Source: Holophagales bacterium (GTDB taxonomy: Bacteria > Acidobacteriota > Thermoanaerobaculia > UBA5066). From it: a DNA stretch of 64,000 bases. Under the pieces are notes generated by a model, which ran no database searches, had not been told where the DNA came from, and worked only from the letters and a program-made list of their open reading frames with translations. The translations under genes and the position numbers were made by a program. Below are positions 8,574 through 16,417 of the stretch, piece by piece. Positions within the stretch are counted from its first letter, which is position 1, and each line of letters begins with the position of its first letter. The stretch spans positions 186,001 through 250,000 of the forward strand of contig JADKBZ010000002.1 of NCBI GenBank assembly GCA_016714815.1, written 5' to 3'.

Positions 8574-8963
8574 CTACGGAAGAGAGGCGATGAAGGAACC
8601 GACCGTGAAGACGAGGAAGGCGACCAGGGCCACCATGCCGCAGCCCAGGAACCCGCGTTCGGCGCCGTCCAGCTGATCCCAGTCGTGGGATGCCTCTTCA
8701 AGGGTCTTTCCGGTGACGACGGGAACGAGTGCGGCAACGGTATAGCCGACAGCGTAGGACAGAATGATGACGTCCGCGTAGGCGAGTGTCTCGAAGACCG
8801 AACGGCTCAGATACGGGCCATAGACGCGAATCGCCGCCGGCGTCATGAGAAGGTACGCGAGGACGCCGACGGGAAGGGCGACGAGGAGAAGACGAAAGCC
8901 CCGAGCCCGGGGTGTGCGCTTCGGCCGTTGCGGGCTATGAGCGGGCGGGACGAGCGGGTCCAT
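8574..8963 (-). CDS. Small membrane protein, 129 aa
   Basis: Three hydrophobic segments are visible: FRLLLVALPVGVLAYLLM (about residues 23-40), ADVIILSYAVGYTVAALVPVV (about 63-84) and GMVALVAFLVFTVGSFIASL (about 108-127). The first 20 residues are Pro/Arg-rich and should stay cytoplasmic. I do not recognise the family. It lies 182 bp upstream of the lipoprotein gene on the same strand. Confidence 0.6.
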   Translation of the reverse strand: MDPLVPPAHSPQRPKRTPRARGFRLLLVALPVGVLAYLLMTPAAIRVYGPYLSRSVFETLAYADVIILSYAVGYTVAALVPVVTGKTLEEASHDWDQLDGAERGFLGCGMVALVAFLVFTVGSFIASLP

Positions 8964-9038
8964 TCGGTCTCCTCGAACTGCATCTCCTCTACCCGCGTGT
9001 CGCGAGCCTGCCGCGACCCGGGGCGGGTCCCCGGAGAA

Positions 9039-9070
9039 GGAAACGCCCGGGCCGACGCCCGGGCGTTTCC
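9039..9070 (-). terminator. Strong hairpin, terminator of the PPC-domain protein gene
   Basis: A perfect 14-bp inverted repeat with arms GGAAACGCCCGGGC and GCCCGGGCGTTTCC around a 4-base loop lies 18 bp downstream of the stop of the gene at 9088-11133. The T-tract following it on the minus strand is weak (TTCTCC), so termination efficiency is uncertain. Confidence 0.65.
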
Positions 9071-9087
9071 GGCGGACCAGGCCCCGG

Positions 9088-11133
9088 CTACTCGACGGAG
9101 AAGCCCTGCAGCTCGACAGGTAACGCGCCGCACGACGAGACGGTGACGTCGTCGACGGCGAGCCCGGCGAACTGCCCGGAAGTGTCCGTCTGGAGGTGGA
9201 AGCGCAGCTCGACGGTCTGGCCCGCCAGCTCGCTGATGTCCCTCGTGAAGACCGCCCAGCCGGCGGACTCGTTCACGGTGGCGGCGGTGGAGCCAGGAGA
9301 GACCGTCATCGTGCCGTCCCGCCAGTCGAAGAGGATTCGCCCGACGGTCGGGCTCCCCACCGGTCGCACCTCGACCCAGGCGCGATCGAAGGAGGCGCTC
9401 TCGAGCTGGTACTTCTGGGCCCAGGAGACCCGGATCGGGACCGTGGCGGCCGAGGAGAGCACGATCGGCGGGGAGATCAGGTCGTGGTTCGCGCTCGCCG
9501 AGTAGGTCCCGGCGAGGTTCGTCTTCCAGCAGTTCGTACCCGAGCGGCAGGTGGTGATCGGGGCGGCGGCGGGCGTCCCGCGGGCCCAGGTGTCGGCGGT
9601 CCCCGCGTGGGTGAAGCCCGCGTCGCCGGTCTCGAAGTCCGTCGTGAAGAGGGTCGTCGGCGTCCCGGCGCCGCAGCCCGCCAGGGCCGGCTCCGGGCAG
9701 ATCACGAGACCCCAGCCCGTCAGGGTCCCCGTGTTCGCGGCGGTGTCGTCGTAGACGGTCAGCGTCCAGGTCCCGCCAGCGTCCATGCCTTCGAACCAGC
9801 CCGTCCGGTAGGCCGACTCCGGCTGGAAGACGAGGCCCGAGACGATCGTGAAGTTCCCGATCGGCAGGGCGGCGGCGTCGTCGATCCGGAGCGACATCGC
9901 AGGCTGCGCGGCCGCGCCGACGTCCGTGAAGAGGGCCACCACGTTGCCGTCCGGTGAGGTCAGCGTGACGTCGACGTCGGGCATGTTCGCGTGTGTCAGG
10001 TCGAGGACGACGGCGAGCGAGGCGATCCGCGTGCCCGCGGGAACCGAGAGGGTCGACGTCACCGACCCGACGTCGGGGATCGGCTTCGGGACGTCCGCGC
10101 TAGTGGTCGTGGTGCAGGCGGCCCCCGCGGGCCTCACGCCCACCGAGAGGCCGTAGGTGAAGGTGGCGTCGGGGGTCCCCGCCGGAGCGTCGACGTAGAC
10201 GTGGTAGGTGCCGGCGTCCTTGACGGTGAGGAAGAGGGCCTCCGAGTTCGGGCTCGTGACCGAGGCGTCGTTGACCACGAGGATGCTGGAGGGGGAGCCG
10301 AACGCCGAAAGGCCCACCCTGCCGTTCCAGGTCGTGGAGTTCCTCTCGGGGTCGAGGTCGAGGGAGAGGAAGACCGTGTCCCCGGCGTTCAGCGCCACCG
10401 AGTAGTAGTCGACGTCGCCGGCGACCCCGATGACCCCGCTGACCCAGCCCGACCCGGGCAGGGGCGTCGCGGTCGCCGTGTCGTTGTTCGGCTCGGTCTC
10501 CACCCCCGGCGAGCCCGTCTGGACCTTGAGGTGGAGGTGGTACGGTCGAACCGTGGAGGTCCCGGCGGCCTGGATCACGCGGAGGTAGTAAGTCCCGCTG
10601 GCCGGAAGCGTCGCCCCGGCGATGCTCGAGGAGGTGCTGCCGAGCGAGCCGTCGTCGAGATCTGTTTCTATCACCGTCGTCCCGTCCGAGCCGAGCAGCG
10701 TCAACGTGGTGTCGAGGCTGGACGGGCTGGCCGACGTCATCGTCGCCGCGTACACCTTGTCCCCGGCGGTCCCGGAGAACGAGTAGACATCCACGTCTCC
10801 AACGGGAAACACGTGTCCGCGGAAGACGACGTCCGTGCCGCCCGCCGGGGTGGCGGCCACCGCCGTCTCGTTCGGCTCGACCTCCTCGACGAAGCTCTGG
10901 CCCGTCGTCGCCCGGGTTCCGAGCCCGGCCGTGACGGCCCGTGCCGGCTTCACCACCCCGCCGGGCGCCCCGTTGCCGCCCCCGGCGAGAGGCAGGACGC
11001 TCACCTCCGCGGGCGGCGCGGCAGCCGGCTCCTTGCCCGGCTGGCCCCCCACCTGTGCAGCGGCCTCGCCTGCCGTCAGCGCGGCGAAGGCGAGCAGGAC
11101 GGACGCTCTCAGACAGACTCTCCGAAGCACCAT
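9088..11133 (-). CDS. Large secreted protein with PPC, P-domain and jelly-roll modules
   Basis: The 681-aa protein has a signal peptide (MVLRRVCLRASVLLAFAALT..AAA, residues 1-26). Two bacterial pre-peptidase C-terminal (PPC) domains start at VEEVEPNETAVAATP (about 83) and VETEPNNDTATATPLP (about 213). A proprotein-convertase P domain follows at about 345-465, recognisable by VPAGTRIASLAVVLDLTH, VTLTSPDG and WTLTVYDDTAANTGTLTGW. The region 485-670 resembles a MAM or choice-of-anchor J jelly-roll (FETGDAGFTHAG..., LRFHLQTDTSGQFAGLAVDDV). It ends in LPVELQGFSVE, the tail shared with the protein at 3152-3955. No catalytic domain is visible; these modules usually accompany secreted proteases, so it is probably a surface or matrix protein. 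A hairpin terminator follows. Confidence 0.85.
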   Translation of the reverse strand: MVLRRVCLRASVLLAFAALTAGEAAAQVGGQPGKEPAAAPPAEVSVLPLAGGGNGAPGGVVKPARAVTAGLGTRATTGQSFVEEVEPNETAVAATPAGGTDVVFRGHVFPVGDVDVYSFSGTAGDKVYAATMTSASPSSLDTTLTLLGSDGTTVIETDLDDGSLGSTSSSIAGATLPASGTYYLRVIQAAGTSTVRPYHLHLKVQTGSPGVETEPNNDTATATPLPGSGWVSGVIGVAGDVDYYSVALNAGDTVFLSLDLDPERNSTTWNGRVGLSAFGSPSSILVVNDASVTSPNSEALFLTVKDAGTYHVYVDAPAGTPDATFTYGLSVGVRPAGAACTTTTSADVPKPIPDVGSVTSTLSVPAGTRIASLAVVLDLTHANMPDVDVTLTSPDGNVVALFTDVGAAAQPAMSLRIDDAAALPIGNFTIVSGLVFQPESAYRTGWFEGMDAGGTWTLTVYDDTAANTGTLTGWGLVICPEPALAGCGAGTPTTLFTTDFETGDAGFTHAGTADTWARGTPAAAPITTCRSGTNCWKTNLAGTYSASANHDLISPPIVLSSAATVPIRVSWAQKYQLESASFDRAWVEVRPVGSPTVGRILFDWRDGTMTVSPGSTAATVNESAGWAVFTRDISELAGQTVELRFHLQTDTSGQFAGLAVDDVTVSSCGALPVELQGFSVE

Positions 11134-11284
11134 GGTCCCCTCCTTCGATCCCGTTTCGCTTCCTTGGCTCTATCAGAAACCTACCACGGTTCGCGGGACA
11201 CCCCGACCCGGATGGCGATGAGGGAAAGGAGAGAACGGCTGCCGCGAGTCCGCTGCCTCGCGGTCTGGCAGGCCGCCGCGGTCA

Positions 11285-11400
11285 ACGATGAAAGGGCGCC
11301 TCCGGGAGTCATCCGGTAGATTTCGTCTCCAGCGGGGAGCCAGAGACTGCCGTCCGTACCCGCGGCGATCGATCGAAGTCAGGCCCGACCGCAATGCCCC
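11285..11400 (-). pseudogene. Fragment of a beta-propeller (Vgb/NHL-type) protein gene
   Basis: On the minus strand two short stretches in different frames read SGPGGIAVGPD and AAGTDGSLWLPAGDEIYRMT, which are blades of the type found in virginiamycin-B-lyase-like propellers. No start, stop-free frame or further blades are present, so this is a decayed remnant. The rest of 11134-11441 holds nothing I recognise except a GCGAGTCCGCTGC match to the attC core near 11254, without the other attC parts. Confidence 0.4.
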
Positions 11401-11441
11401 CGGGGCCGCTGTATTTGGTCGAGCAGACTGGCGGAGGGCGG

Positions 11442-11999
11442 TCAGCCGACCCCGAAGAGAGCGGCCTTGTTGAAGCGGATACGGGGTCGGGCGATGAGGC
11501 GGAAACCTGCCCGATGAGCGTGCTGAATGGTGGCTTCGAAAGCGGCCTTGGAAACGTGGAAGGGCGGTTCGACGATGAAGAGCTGGCCGTGTGAGGTTAG
11601 GAGAGGCCGAAGCTCGGTGAGGAATGCCGCGGGATCGGGGAGTTCATGAAGAACGTAGAACGCGAGCGCGAAGTCCACGGGCGTCGAGAGGCCGATTCGA
11701 TTCGGCTGGCACTGGTGAAGCGTGAGGCGGGATTCGAGCTCGGTGCCGTGAGCTTTGACGCGGACTCTCTCGAGCATGGCGGGTTGCAGGTCGACCGCGA
11801 TGACGCGACCGGACGAACCGACGAGGCGCGCGAGCTCCAGAGTGAAGAACCCGGGACCACAACCGAAGTCGAGAGCGGTGATGCCCTCTCGCACGTAGGG
11901 CGCGAGAAGGCGGCGAGGGCTTTGAAGCCACCGTCGGATCCGATTGTCGAGCGGACCGGCGAGAGTGATAGGGCAGACCTGATCGCGTGATTCAGGCAT
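11442..11999 (-). CDS. Class I SAM-dependent methyltransferase (cassette gene)
   Basis: The 185-aa protein has motif I LDFGCGPGFFTLELARLVG followed by the acidic residue ending strand 2 (VIAVDLQPAML), a motif-IV-like region FALAFYVLHELPD and RPLLTSHGQLFIVEP. This is a typical small class I methyltransferase (UbiE/Methyltransf_11 type) that uses S-adenosylmethionine in the cytoplasm; the acceptor is unknown. The ATG at 11999 was chosen because homology starts a few residues later, and it lies 24 bp downstream, in reading direction, of an attC (12023-12075). This is the organisation of an integron cassette in the leftward array. Its own downstream attC is not recognisable. Confidence 0.82.
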   Translation of the reverse strand: MPESRDQVCPITLAGPLDNRIRRWLQSPRRLLAPYVREGITALDFGCGPGFFTLELARLVGSSGRVIAVDLQPAMLERVRVKAHGTELESRLTLHQCQPNRIGLSTPVDFALAFYVLHELPDPAAFLTELRPLLTSHGQLFIVEPPFHVSKAAFEATIQHAHRAGFRLIARPRIRFNKAALFGVG

Positions 12000-12022
12000 G
12001 TTCGTCTCCTCCGGGCAAAGCC

Positions 12023-12075
12023 CTGGCCGTGACATCAGCGGCGAGGGTAGCGAGGCCGCTGCATGCCGGGTCAGA
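12023..12075 (-). repeat. attC site, leftward
   Basis: The arms read GACATCAGCGGCGAGGG and GAGGCCGCTGCATGCCGGG, with ends GGCCGTGAC and GTCAGAT. It separates the methyltransferase cassette from the lipoprotein cassette. Confidence 0.8.
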
Positions 12076-12082
12076 TGGCGCC

Positions 12083-12667
12083 CTAGAGGGTTACCCAGTC
12101 TGTCAGCTGAAGTCCCTCGAGGGGGATACCGGGACGAGCGAGAGTCGAGGCCTCGGAACGAAGGCCGGACGGAAAGAGAAAGACCGCGCCAGACGCAAGG
12201 CCCTCGCAGCGCATCAGGGGCTGAAACTGCGTGCCGGGGTGCCCGACGATGCGACGGTAGTCGGTGAACTCGGCACTCCAGGCGAAGGCCGTGCCGACCG
12301 ACGGGCACCAGATGGGAACGTCGAGGGTGGTGGCGCGGCCACGAGAAACGAGAGACAGATTGGGGCGTGCGGGCGCGGATACGCCGTTGGAGCACTTCTG
12401 GACAAAGGCCAGGGAGAAGCAGGGGTTGTTGACGCCGAGAGCCGTGTCGATGGCTGGGAAGTCGGAACCGCGAAGGCGAACCGAGACTCCAAAGGTAGGC
12501 GCGGCCAATGAACGGTGGAACTGAGCCTTTCCCTCGAGCCACCCGGGCCTGACAGGAAGGCGTTGAGCAGCCTGACTACCAGGGTCGGCCTCGGGCGCCT
12601 TGGCGCAGGACGCGAACGCCGCAGTACCGACGAGGGCAGCGAGGGAGAGACGTGCGAGACGCTTCAT
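12083..12667 (-). CDS. Cassette-encoded lipoprotein, 194 aa
   Basis: The N-terminus MKRLARLSLAALVGTAAFASC is a lipoprotein signal with lipobox FASC. The mature protein contains SVRLRGSDFPAI, CFSLAFVQKCSN and a region IWCPSVGTAFAWSAEF, with four cysteines that could pair in the periplasm. I do not recognise the family. It fills the cassette between attC sites at 12023-12075 and 12692-12748: its stop lies 8 bp from the first and its start 25 bp from the second. The tight fit between recombination sites supports its being a real cassette gene. Confidence 0.75.
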   Translation of the reverse strand: MKRLARLSLAALVGTAAFASCAKAPEADPGSQAAQRLPVRPGWLEGKAQFHRSLAAPTFGVSVRLRGSDFPAIDTALGVNNPCFSLAFVQKCSNGVSAPARPNLSLVSRGRATTLDVPIWCPSVGTAFAWSAEFTDYRRIVGHPGTQFQPLMRCEGLASGAVFLFPSGLRSEASTLARPGIPLEGLQLTDWVTL

Positions 12668-12691
12668 GAGCGCTCCTCCTGCGAAGAAGAC

Positions 12692-12748
12692 ATCTAACCG
12701 TGGGCGTCAGCGGCGAGCGTAGCGAGTCCGCTGCATGTGATGCGATGG
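12692..12748 (-). repeat. attC site, leftward, one end degenerate
   Basis: ATCTAAC is followed by GGGCGTCAGCGGCGAGCG and GAGTCCGCTGCATG; the outer end next to the dehalogenase-like gene (TGATGCGATGG) no longer matches GTTAGGC. Confidence 0.8.
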
Positions 12749-12758
12749 ACTGGCTTCG

Positions 12759-13439
12759 TCAACGCGCGATCCAGCCACCGCAGACCGGGAACACCTGGCC
12801 GACGAAGCAGTCCGCTGCATTGCTGCACAGGTATGCCGCGAAGAGTGCGTCCTCGCGAGCGGAGACGAGGCGGCCGAGCGGCACCTCGCGCGCCAGGCGC
12901 TCCTGGAACCGAGGATTCTCCTGGACCTCGGCAGGAAAATACGTCGGATTGTCCACGAAGTTCTGGGCTATGGCATTGACCTGAACGTTGTGCGGCGCCA
13001 TCTCTACGCCGACGGCTTGAACGTAGGCCAACTGGGCGCCACGTGCCGCACTGTAGGACGAGGCTCTCTTCATTCCGCGCAGGCCGGAGGCGCTGCCAAT
13101 CACGAGGACTTTTCCCTGGCGCCTGGCGATCATGCCGGGGAGAGCGGCAGCGAGCAGCCGCGGGAGCGGATCCACGAGGGCGGCGAACACCTGCCTCCAC
13201 TCGGCTTCCGTGACGTCTACCGCAGGCGTGGATGGCGCTTTGAGCGCGAGGTTGGCAACGAGCACGTCGATTCGGCCGGCGTCGGAGACGACGCGCTCGG
13301 GCGCGCTTGGAGCGAGGAGTGCTTCGGCGCTGGCAACGACTTCGGCACCCTGCTGCGCGAAGACGTCGCAAAGCACTGGTCCCATGAACTCTGTCGCCTG
13401 GGTGATGAGCACGCGCCTGCCTGTAAGCGTTCGTTCCAT
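12759..13439 (-). CDS. Putative halohydrin dehalogenase (SDR-derived), integron cassette
   Basis: The 226-aa protein is related to short-chain dehydrogenases but carries both diagnostic motifs of halohydrin dehalogenases. In place of the NAD(P)-binding TGxxxGxG it has T13-Q-A-T-E-F18-M-G20, matching T-x4-F-x-G of the halide pocket. The catalytic triad is S116-x12-Y129-x3-R133 (Y-S-A-A-R), where normal SDRs have Y-x3-K. The C-terminal region NPTYFPAEVQENPRFQ, EVPLGRL and GQVFPVCGGW is also like this family. Such enzymes convert vicinal haloalcohols to epoxides and halide, and can open epoxides with small anions, without a nicotinamide cofactor. The ATG at 13439 lies 46 bp from attC 13485-13539, and an attC follows the stop, so it is a cassette gene. 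Assignment rests on motifs; activity is untested. Confidence 0.82.
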   Translation of the reverse strand: MERTLTGRRVLITQATEFMGPVLCDVFAQQGAEVVASAEALLAPSAPERVVSDAGRIDVLVANLALKAPSTPAVDVTEAEWRQVFAALVDPLPRLLAAALPGMIARRQGKVLVIGSASGLRGMKRASSYSAARGAQLAYVQAVGVEMAPHNVQVNAIAQNFVDNPTYFPAEVQENPRFQERLAREVPLGRLVSAREDALFAAYLCSNAADCFVGQVFPVCGGWIAR

Positions 13440-13484
13440 GGATCGTCTCCGTATGACAGCAAGATCAGCGAGTATGGCGTGAGC

Positions 13485-13539
13485 GCCTAACCGGGGCATC
13501 AGCGGCGAGCGCAGCGAGTCCCCTGCATGCGGGTTAGGC
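13485..13539 (-). repeat. attC site, leftward, complete
   Basis: Both outer boxes are perfect (GCCTAAC at 13485-13491, GTTAGGC at 13533-13539), with arms GGGGCATCAGCGGCGAGCG and GTCCCCTGCATGCGG. It is the best preserved site of the leftward half. Confidence 0.92.
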
Positions 13540-13624
13540 GATGGTCAGGCTCGCCCGGCAGCTCGGAGGTGCATGAGAATGGAGAGGGTGCCGGAAGAAG
13601 CGCAACGTGGACGAGTGCTCGGGG

Positions 13625-13987
13625 CTATGGGACCTCCTTGAGTTCCCATCGAACGTGTCGCACGAGTGGCGAGGACGTGGATTCCGAGCCCCTCATAGAG
13701 GCGTCCGGCTCTGGACCGAGACTGGCGCAACCGAGCTCGAAATAGCCGCCAGGAGCCAGGAAGTGGGGAGCCCCCCATCCTGGGTGTGAGTCGTCTCGGG
13801 CCACGACCGTGTGGGGGACGGAGTCTCTGTTAATGGCCACGGCGATGTCGCCGAACGGGCAGGTGCTGACGGCCTTGCGGACTTCAATCTCGACACAGCC
13901 GTGAGCCGAGCATGGCGCCGTACTCCTGCAGGCGAGGAAGGTCGTGAATAGAACGAGCAGTACGAGTGGCCGATCTGCGAAACGCAA
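13625..13987 (-). CDS. Cassette-encoded small lipoprotein, TTG start
   Basis: A TTG at 13987 with GAGGAG six to seven bases upstream gives a 120-aa protein starting (M)RFADRPLVLLVLFTTFLAC, a lipoprotein signal with lipobox TFLAC. The frame also continues upstream to an ATG at 14059, but that adds a charged leader and loses the ribosome-binding site. The mature part has APCSAHGCVEIEV and VSTCPFGDIAVAINRDSVPH and then a segment PHFLAPGGYFELGCASL. No domain is recognised. It lies between attC sites 13485-13539 and 14176-14236. Confidence 0.6.
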   Translation of the reverse strand: MRFADRPLVLLVLFTTFLACRSTAPCSAHGCVEIEVRKAVSTCPFGDIAVAINRDSVPHTVVARDDSHPGWGAPHFLAPGGYFELGCASLGPEPDASMRGSESTSSPLVRHVRWELKEVP

Positions 13988-14175
13988 TGGAGCTCCTCTG
14001 CCTGTCGTTAGGCGATGTGCGCGCGCGAGACGTAGAACTCCGGTGGAAGGGAGCCTCACGAGTGCCTCCTTCGACCTTCAGATCCTCGAGGCGCTGCCGA
14101 GGCCATCAGGTCGGTGTTCTGGAGAGCGTTCGCATGGTGCATGCCAGATGCGCCGACCACCCGAGGTGACGGCGT

Positions 14176-14236
14176 GGCCGACTGACTGATGCATCAGCGG
14201 CGAGCCAAGCGAAGGTCGCTGAAAGCCAGGTCAGGC
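14176..14236 (-). repeat. attC site, leftward, degenerate
   Basis: The inner arm GCATCAGCGGCGAGC is intact, the other arm is altered (GGTCGCTGAAAGCCAGG) and the ends read GGCCGACTGAC and GTCAGGC. The DUF4261 gene stop at 14231 falls inside it. Confidence 0.65.
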
Positions 14237-15076
14237 CGCGCCCGGCTCCCTTGGCCCCGCTGCGTATCGTGGCCCGGGGTTGATGTCGAGGACTTCTCGC
14301 TCCGGTGGCACGAGAGCGACCTCGTGTTGACAGCGCCACCGATGTCCGTCGACTCCGTCCACGGTCTGGCCGTCTTCGATGACGTCGCCATTCTCGAAGA
14401 CGTACCAGGCCGTGTTGTAGAGGAGCCCGGCCACTTCATTGACCTCGAGACCATGAAAGTGGCACTGAAGATCAGGCAGCCCGAGGGCAGCAAGGCCAAG
14501 TGTGTCCATGACGGTCTCTTCCTCCCGGCCTTGAATGTTGAAGAGGCGCACGTTTAGCGCACCCGCGAAGAACAGACCTGACGGGGGGCCGCTGCCAGCC
14601 TCGGCAAAGGCGAGGGGGTCCACGAGACGCAGCGACGGCCGCCAGTGAATGGCCTCGCACGGTATTACTTCGAGAACTCCCAGGAGCGCCCGCTGGAAGA
14701 GGTGGAGGCGAGCCTTGTATTCCAGGGCAGAGGACATGAGGTCCGTGACGACGACTGTAGCGTGACTGCGGTGGAGAGCCGCGGCAGCGCCAGGGAAGGT
14801 CCAGGATTGCTGCACAGACTCAGCCAGGGGCTGCGGCGCCAGAGGCTTGTCGGCGACGGCGATGAAGGTCTGCGCGGCAATCCGGGCATCCGAGAGTTGA
14901 ATCGGGTGATCCTCATGTACGAAGGCGAGGACGCCGCTCTCGGCGTCTCGATCCAGCGGAGTGGCGCCAGGACACCGGGATCGGAGGGCTGCCAGGAGTT
15001 GCCGCTTCGAGATCGTCGGCGGTCTGGTGCAGAGGAGTTCAACGCCGTAGGTGCGTGCGAAGCCGTAGTCAGGCAT
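14231..15076 (-). CDS. DUF4261 domain protein (cassette gene)
   Basis: The 281-aa protein has the features of the DUF4261 family: MDTLGLAALGLPDLQCHFHG, NVRLFNIQG, the segment YVFENGDVIEDGQTVDG, and the C-terminal RWRCQHEVALVPPEREVL followed by DINPGP. The function of this family is not established; members are predicted soluble proteins sometimes found in accessory regions. It starts at an ATG 19 bp from attC 15095-15151 and ends inside attC 14176-14236, so it fills one cassette exactly. No signal peptide is seen. Confidence 0.78.
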   Translation of the reverse strand: MPDYGFARTYGVELLCTRPPTISKRQLLAALRSRCPGATPLDRDAESGVLAFVHEDHPIQLSDARIAAQTFIAVADKPLAPQPLAESVQQSWTFPGAAAALHRSHATVVVTDLMSSALEYKARLHLFQRALLGVLEVIPCEAIHWRPSLRLVDPLAFAEAGSGPPSGLFFAGALNVRLFNIQGREEETVMDTLGLAALGLPDLQCHFHGLEVNEVAGLLYNTAWYVFENGDVIEDGQTVDGVDGHRWRCQHEVALVPPEREVLDINPGPRYAAGPREPGAA

Positions 15077-15094
15077 GGGCTGATCCTAATGGCG

Positions 15095-15151
15095 ACCTAA
15101 CCGTGGGCGTCAGCGGCGAGCGTAGCGAGTCCGATGCATGCCGGGCTAGAC
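15095..15151 (-). repeat. attC site, leftward
   Basis: ACCTAAC starts the site, arms are GGGCGTCAGCGGCGAGCG and GAGTCCGATGCATGCCGGG, and it ends GCTAGAC. The stop codon of the archaemetzincin gene overlaps the last box. Confidence 0.88.
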
Positions 15152-16171
15152 GGGGCCAGCAGGGTGTTTGGCCGCAGCCGCTTCGATAGCGCGGACCTGC
15201 GACTTGAGCCAGGCACCCTCGTCGGCGAAGCCGCCTTCACGGCAGAGCCCTTCGAGCTGCCGGTACCGGTCGAGGGCGTTGAAGCGAGTCGCGTTCTGGA
15301 GCTTGCGGAGACAGACCGGGCAGAGATGAAGAGGCTGAGCGTCGAGCTCCGCCAAATGGTTCGAACCGTTCATGAGACACGCGTAGTAGACGCAGTGAAG
15401 AATACCGAACATGTGTCCGGTCTCGTGTGCGAGGACCTTGCAGCCCCGCAGCAGTGGCGTGGCCGTGCCAGGCATCGACACGCCAGCGGCCTGCGGGGAG
15501 TAGCGGGCAAAACTGTAGACCCCGACACGGGCCGACAGTGTCGCTTGCCCGAAGACGAAGTTCCAGTCGTTGCCAGCGTAGAGGTCCTCCATCGTTAGGC
15601 CGAGCCGACAGAAGGCGTCTGGTGGGAGCTCTCGCGACAGCACCTTGAGGAGGTCAGTCGTTAGGAGCTGGCGCGGCGTCCTTGAAGTGGCCGGGCGCTC
15701 GGTGATTTCGTCGCGACACAGCGGCGCCGCCGACTGAACGGTGACCTCTACGCCAAAGTACGCTTGGGCGAAGCGCCGCAGGAACTCCATGGGGGGCGCG
15801 TCAGGGCCGGTGAACTCTCCGATGGGTTGAAGGTAGATGACCTTTCGGACCCGATCCGGACGGTTGCGCCGAGCGGATAGGAACTGCGAGTACGTCTGAC
15901 CGGGCTCGTGGTGAGAACTGAGCCAGTCACTGGGGCCGGGCTCCGGCATCGGGCGAGTGCCACCCTCAACCGTGAGTGCCGCGCGAAGGCTGGTGGGAAC
16001 GAGGTCGTCGAGTGGCCCCAGAGCGTCGCGTAGGGCGGCGGCCTTTCGTTGTTCGAAAGGCGAATACACGGTAACGGCAGCAGTCCGGGAGGGCGGACTG
16101 CACCGCTCCATGCCCACAGCCAGGGTGAGTGTGACTGCGGCCGCTGCTATGAGAAGCGAGGAAGTGCGCAA
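15146..16171 (-). CDS. Archaemetzincin-family zinc metallopeptidase with signal peptide (cassette gene)
   Basis: The 341-aa protein carries the complete archaemetzincin motif HETGHMFGILHCVYYACLMNG (HExxHxxGxxHCxxxxCxM) at about residues 249-268, followed by the paired CPVC. The three His bind zinc, Glu is catalytic, and the four Cys are expected to form the structural zinc site of this family. Residues 1-20 (MRTSSLLIAAAAVTLTLAVG) are a signal peptide or signal anchor, which is unusual because archaemetzincins are normally treated as cytosolic. The gene fills a cassette between attC 15095-15151 and 16188-16243. The natural substrate is unknown. Confidence 0.9.
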   Translation of the reverse strand: MRTSSLLIAAAAVTLTLAVGMERCSPPSRTAAVTVYSPFEQRKAAALRDALGPLDDLVPTSLRAALTVEGGTRPMPEPGPSDWLSSHHEPGQTYSQFLSARRNRPDRVRKVIYLQPIGEFTGPDAPPMEFLRRFAQAYFGVEVTVQSAAPLCRDEITERPATSRTPRQLLTTDLLKVLSRELPPDAFCRLGLTMEDLYAGNDWNFVFGQATLSARVGVYSFARYSPQAAGVSMPGTATPLLRGCKVLAHETGHMFGILHCVYYACLMNGSNHLAELDAQPLHLCPVCLRKLQNATRFNALDRYRQLEGLCREGGFADEGAWLKSQVRAIEAAAAKHPAGPV

Positions 16172-16187
16172 GGTGTCAGCCCGCCAC

Positions 16188-16243
16188 GTTCAACCGTGGC
16201 ATCAGCGGCGAGCGAAGCGAGTCCGCTGCATGCCGGGTTAGGC
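16188..16243 (-). repeat. attC site, leftward
   Basis: Ends GTTCAAC and GTTAGGC (16237-16243) enclose GTGGCATCAGCGGCGAGCG and GAGTCCGCTGCATGCCGG. It follows the large repeat-protein gene by 174 bp; that gap holds no gene I can see. Confidence 0.88.
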
Positions 16244-16417
16244 CTTGGGCGTCCGGGCATGCCCGGCATCGAGGTGCCCACCGCTTCTGAGTCGGCCGGT
16301 GTCTCCATGCTCTCGGCGGAGCAGCGAGTTGCGCGTACGGCCGGTTGCGTGGCGCGCGGTCCGTCGAGAAGGCGGCGCCGCTTCCGTAGCCGCGAATCCG
16401 GCTCCCCTCTTCCCTCT

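Noticed and set aside
14006..14012. GTTAGGC near 14006 as an additional attC end
   Set aside because: It lies within the leader of the lipoprotein gene without attC arms, and the orientation does not fit the neighbouring sites.
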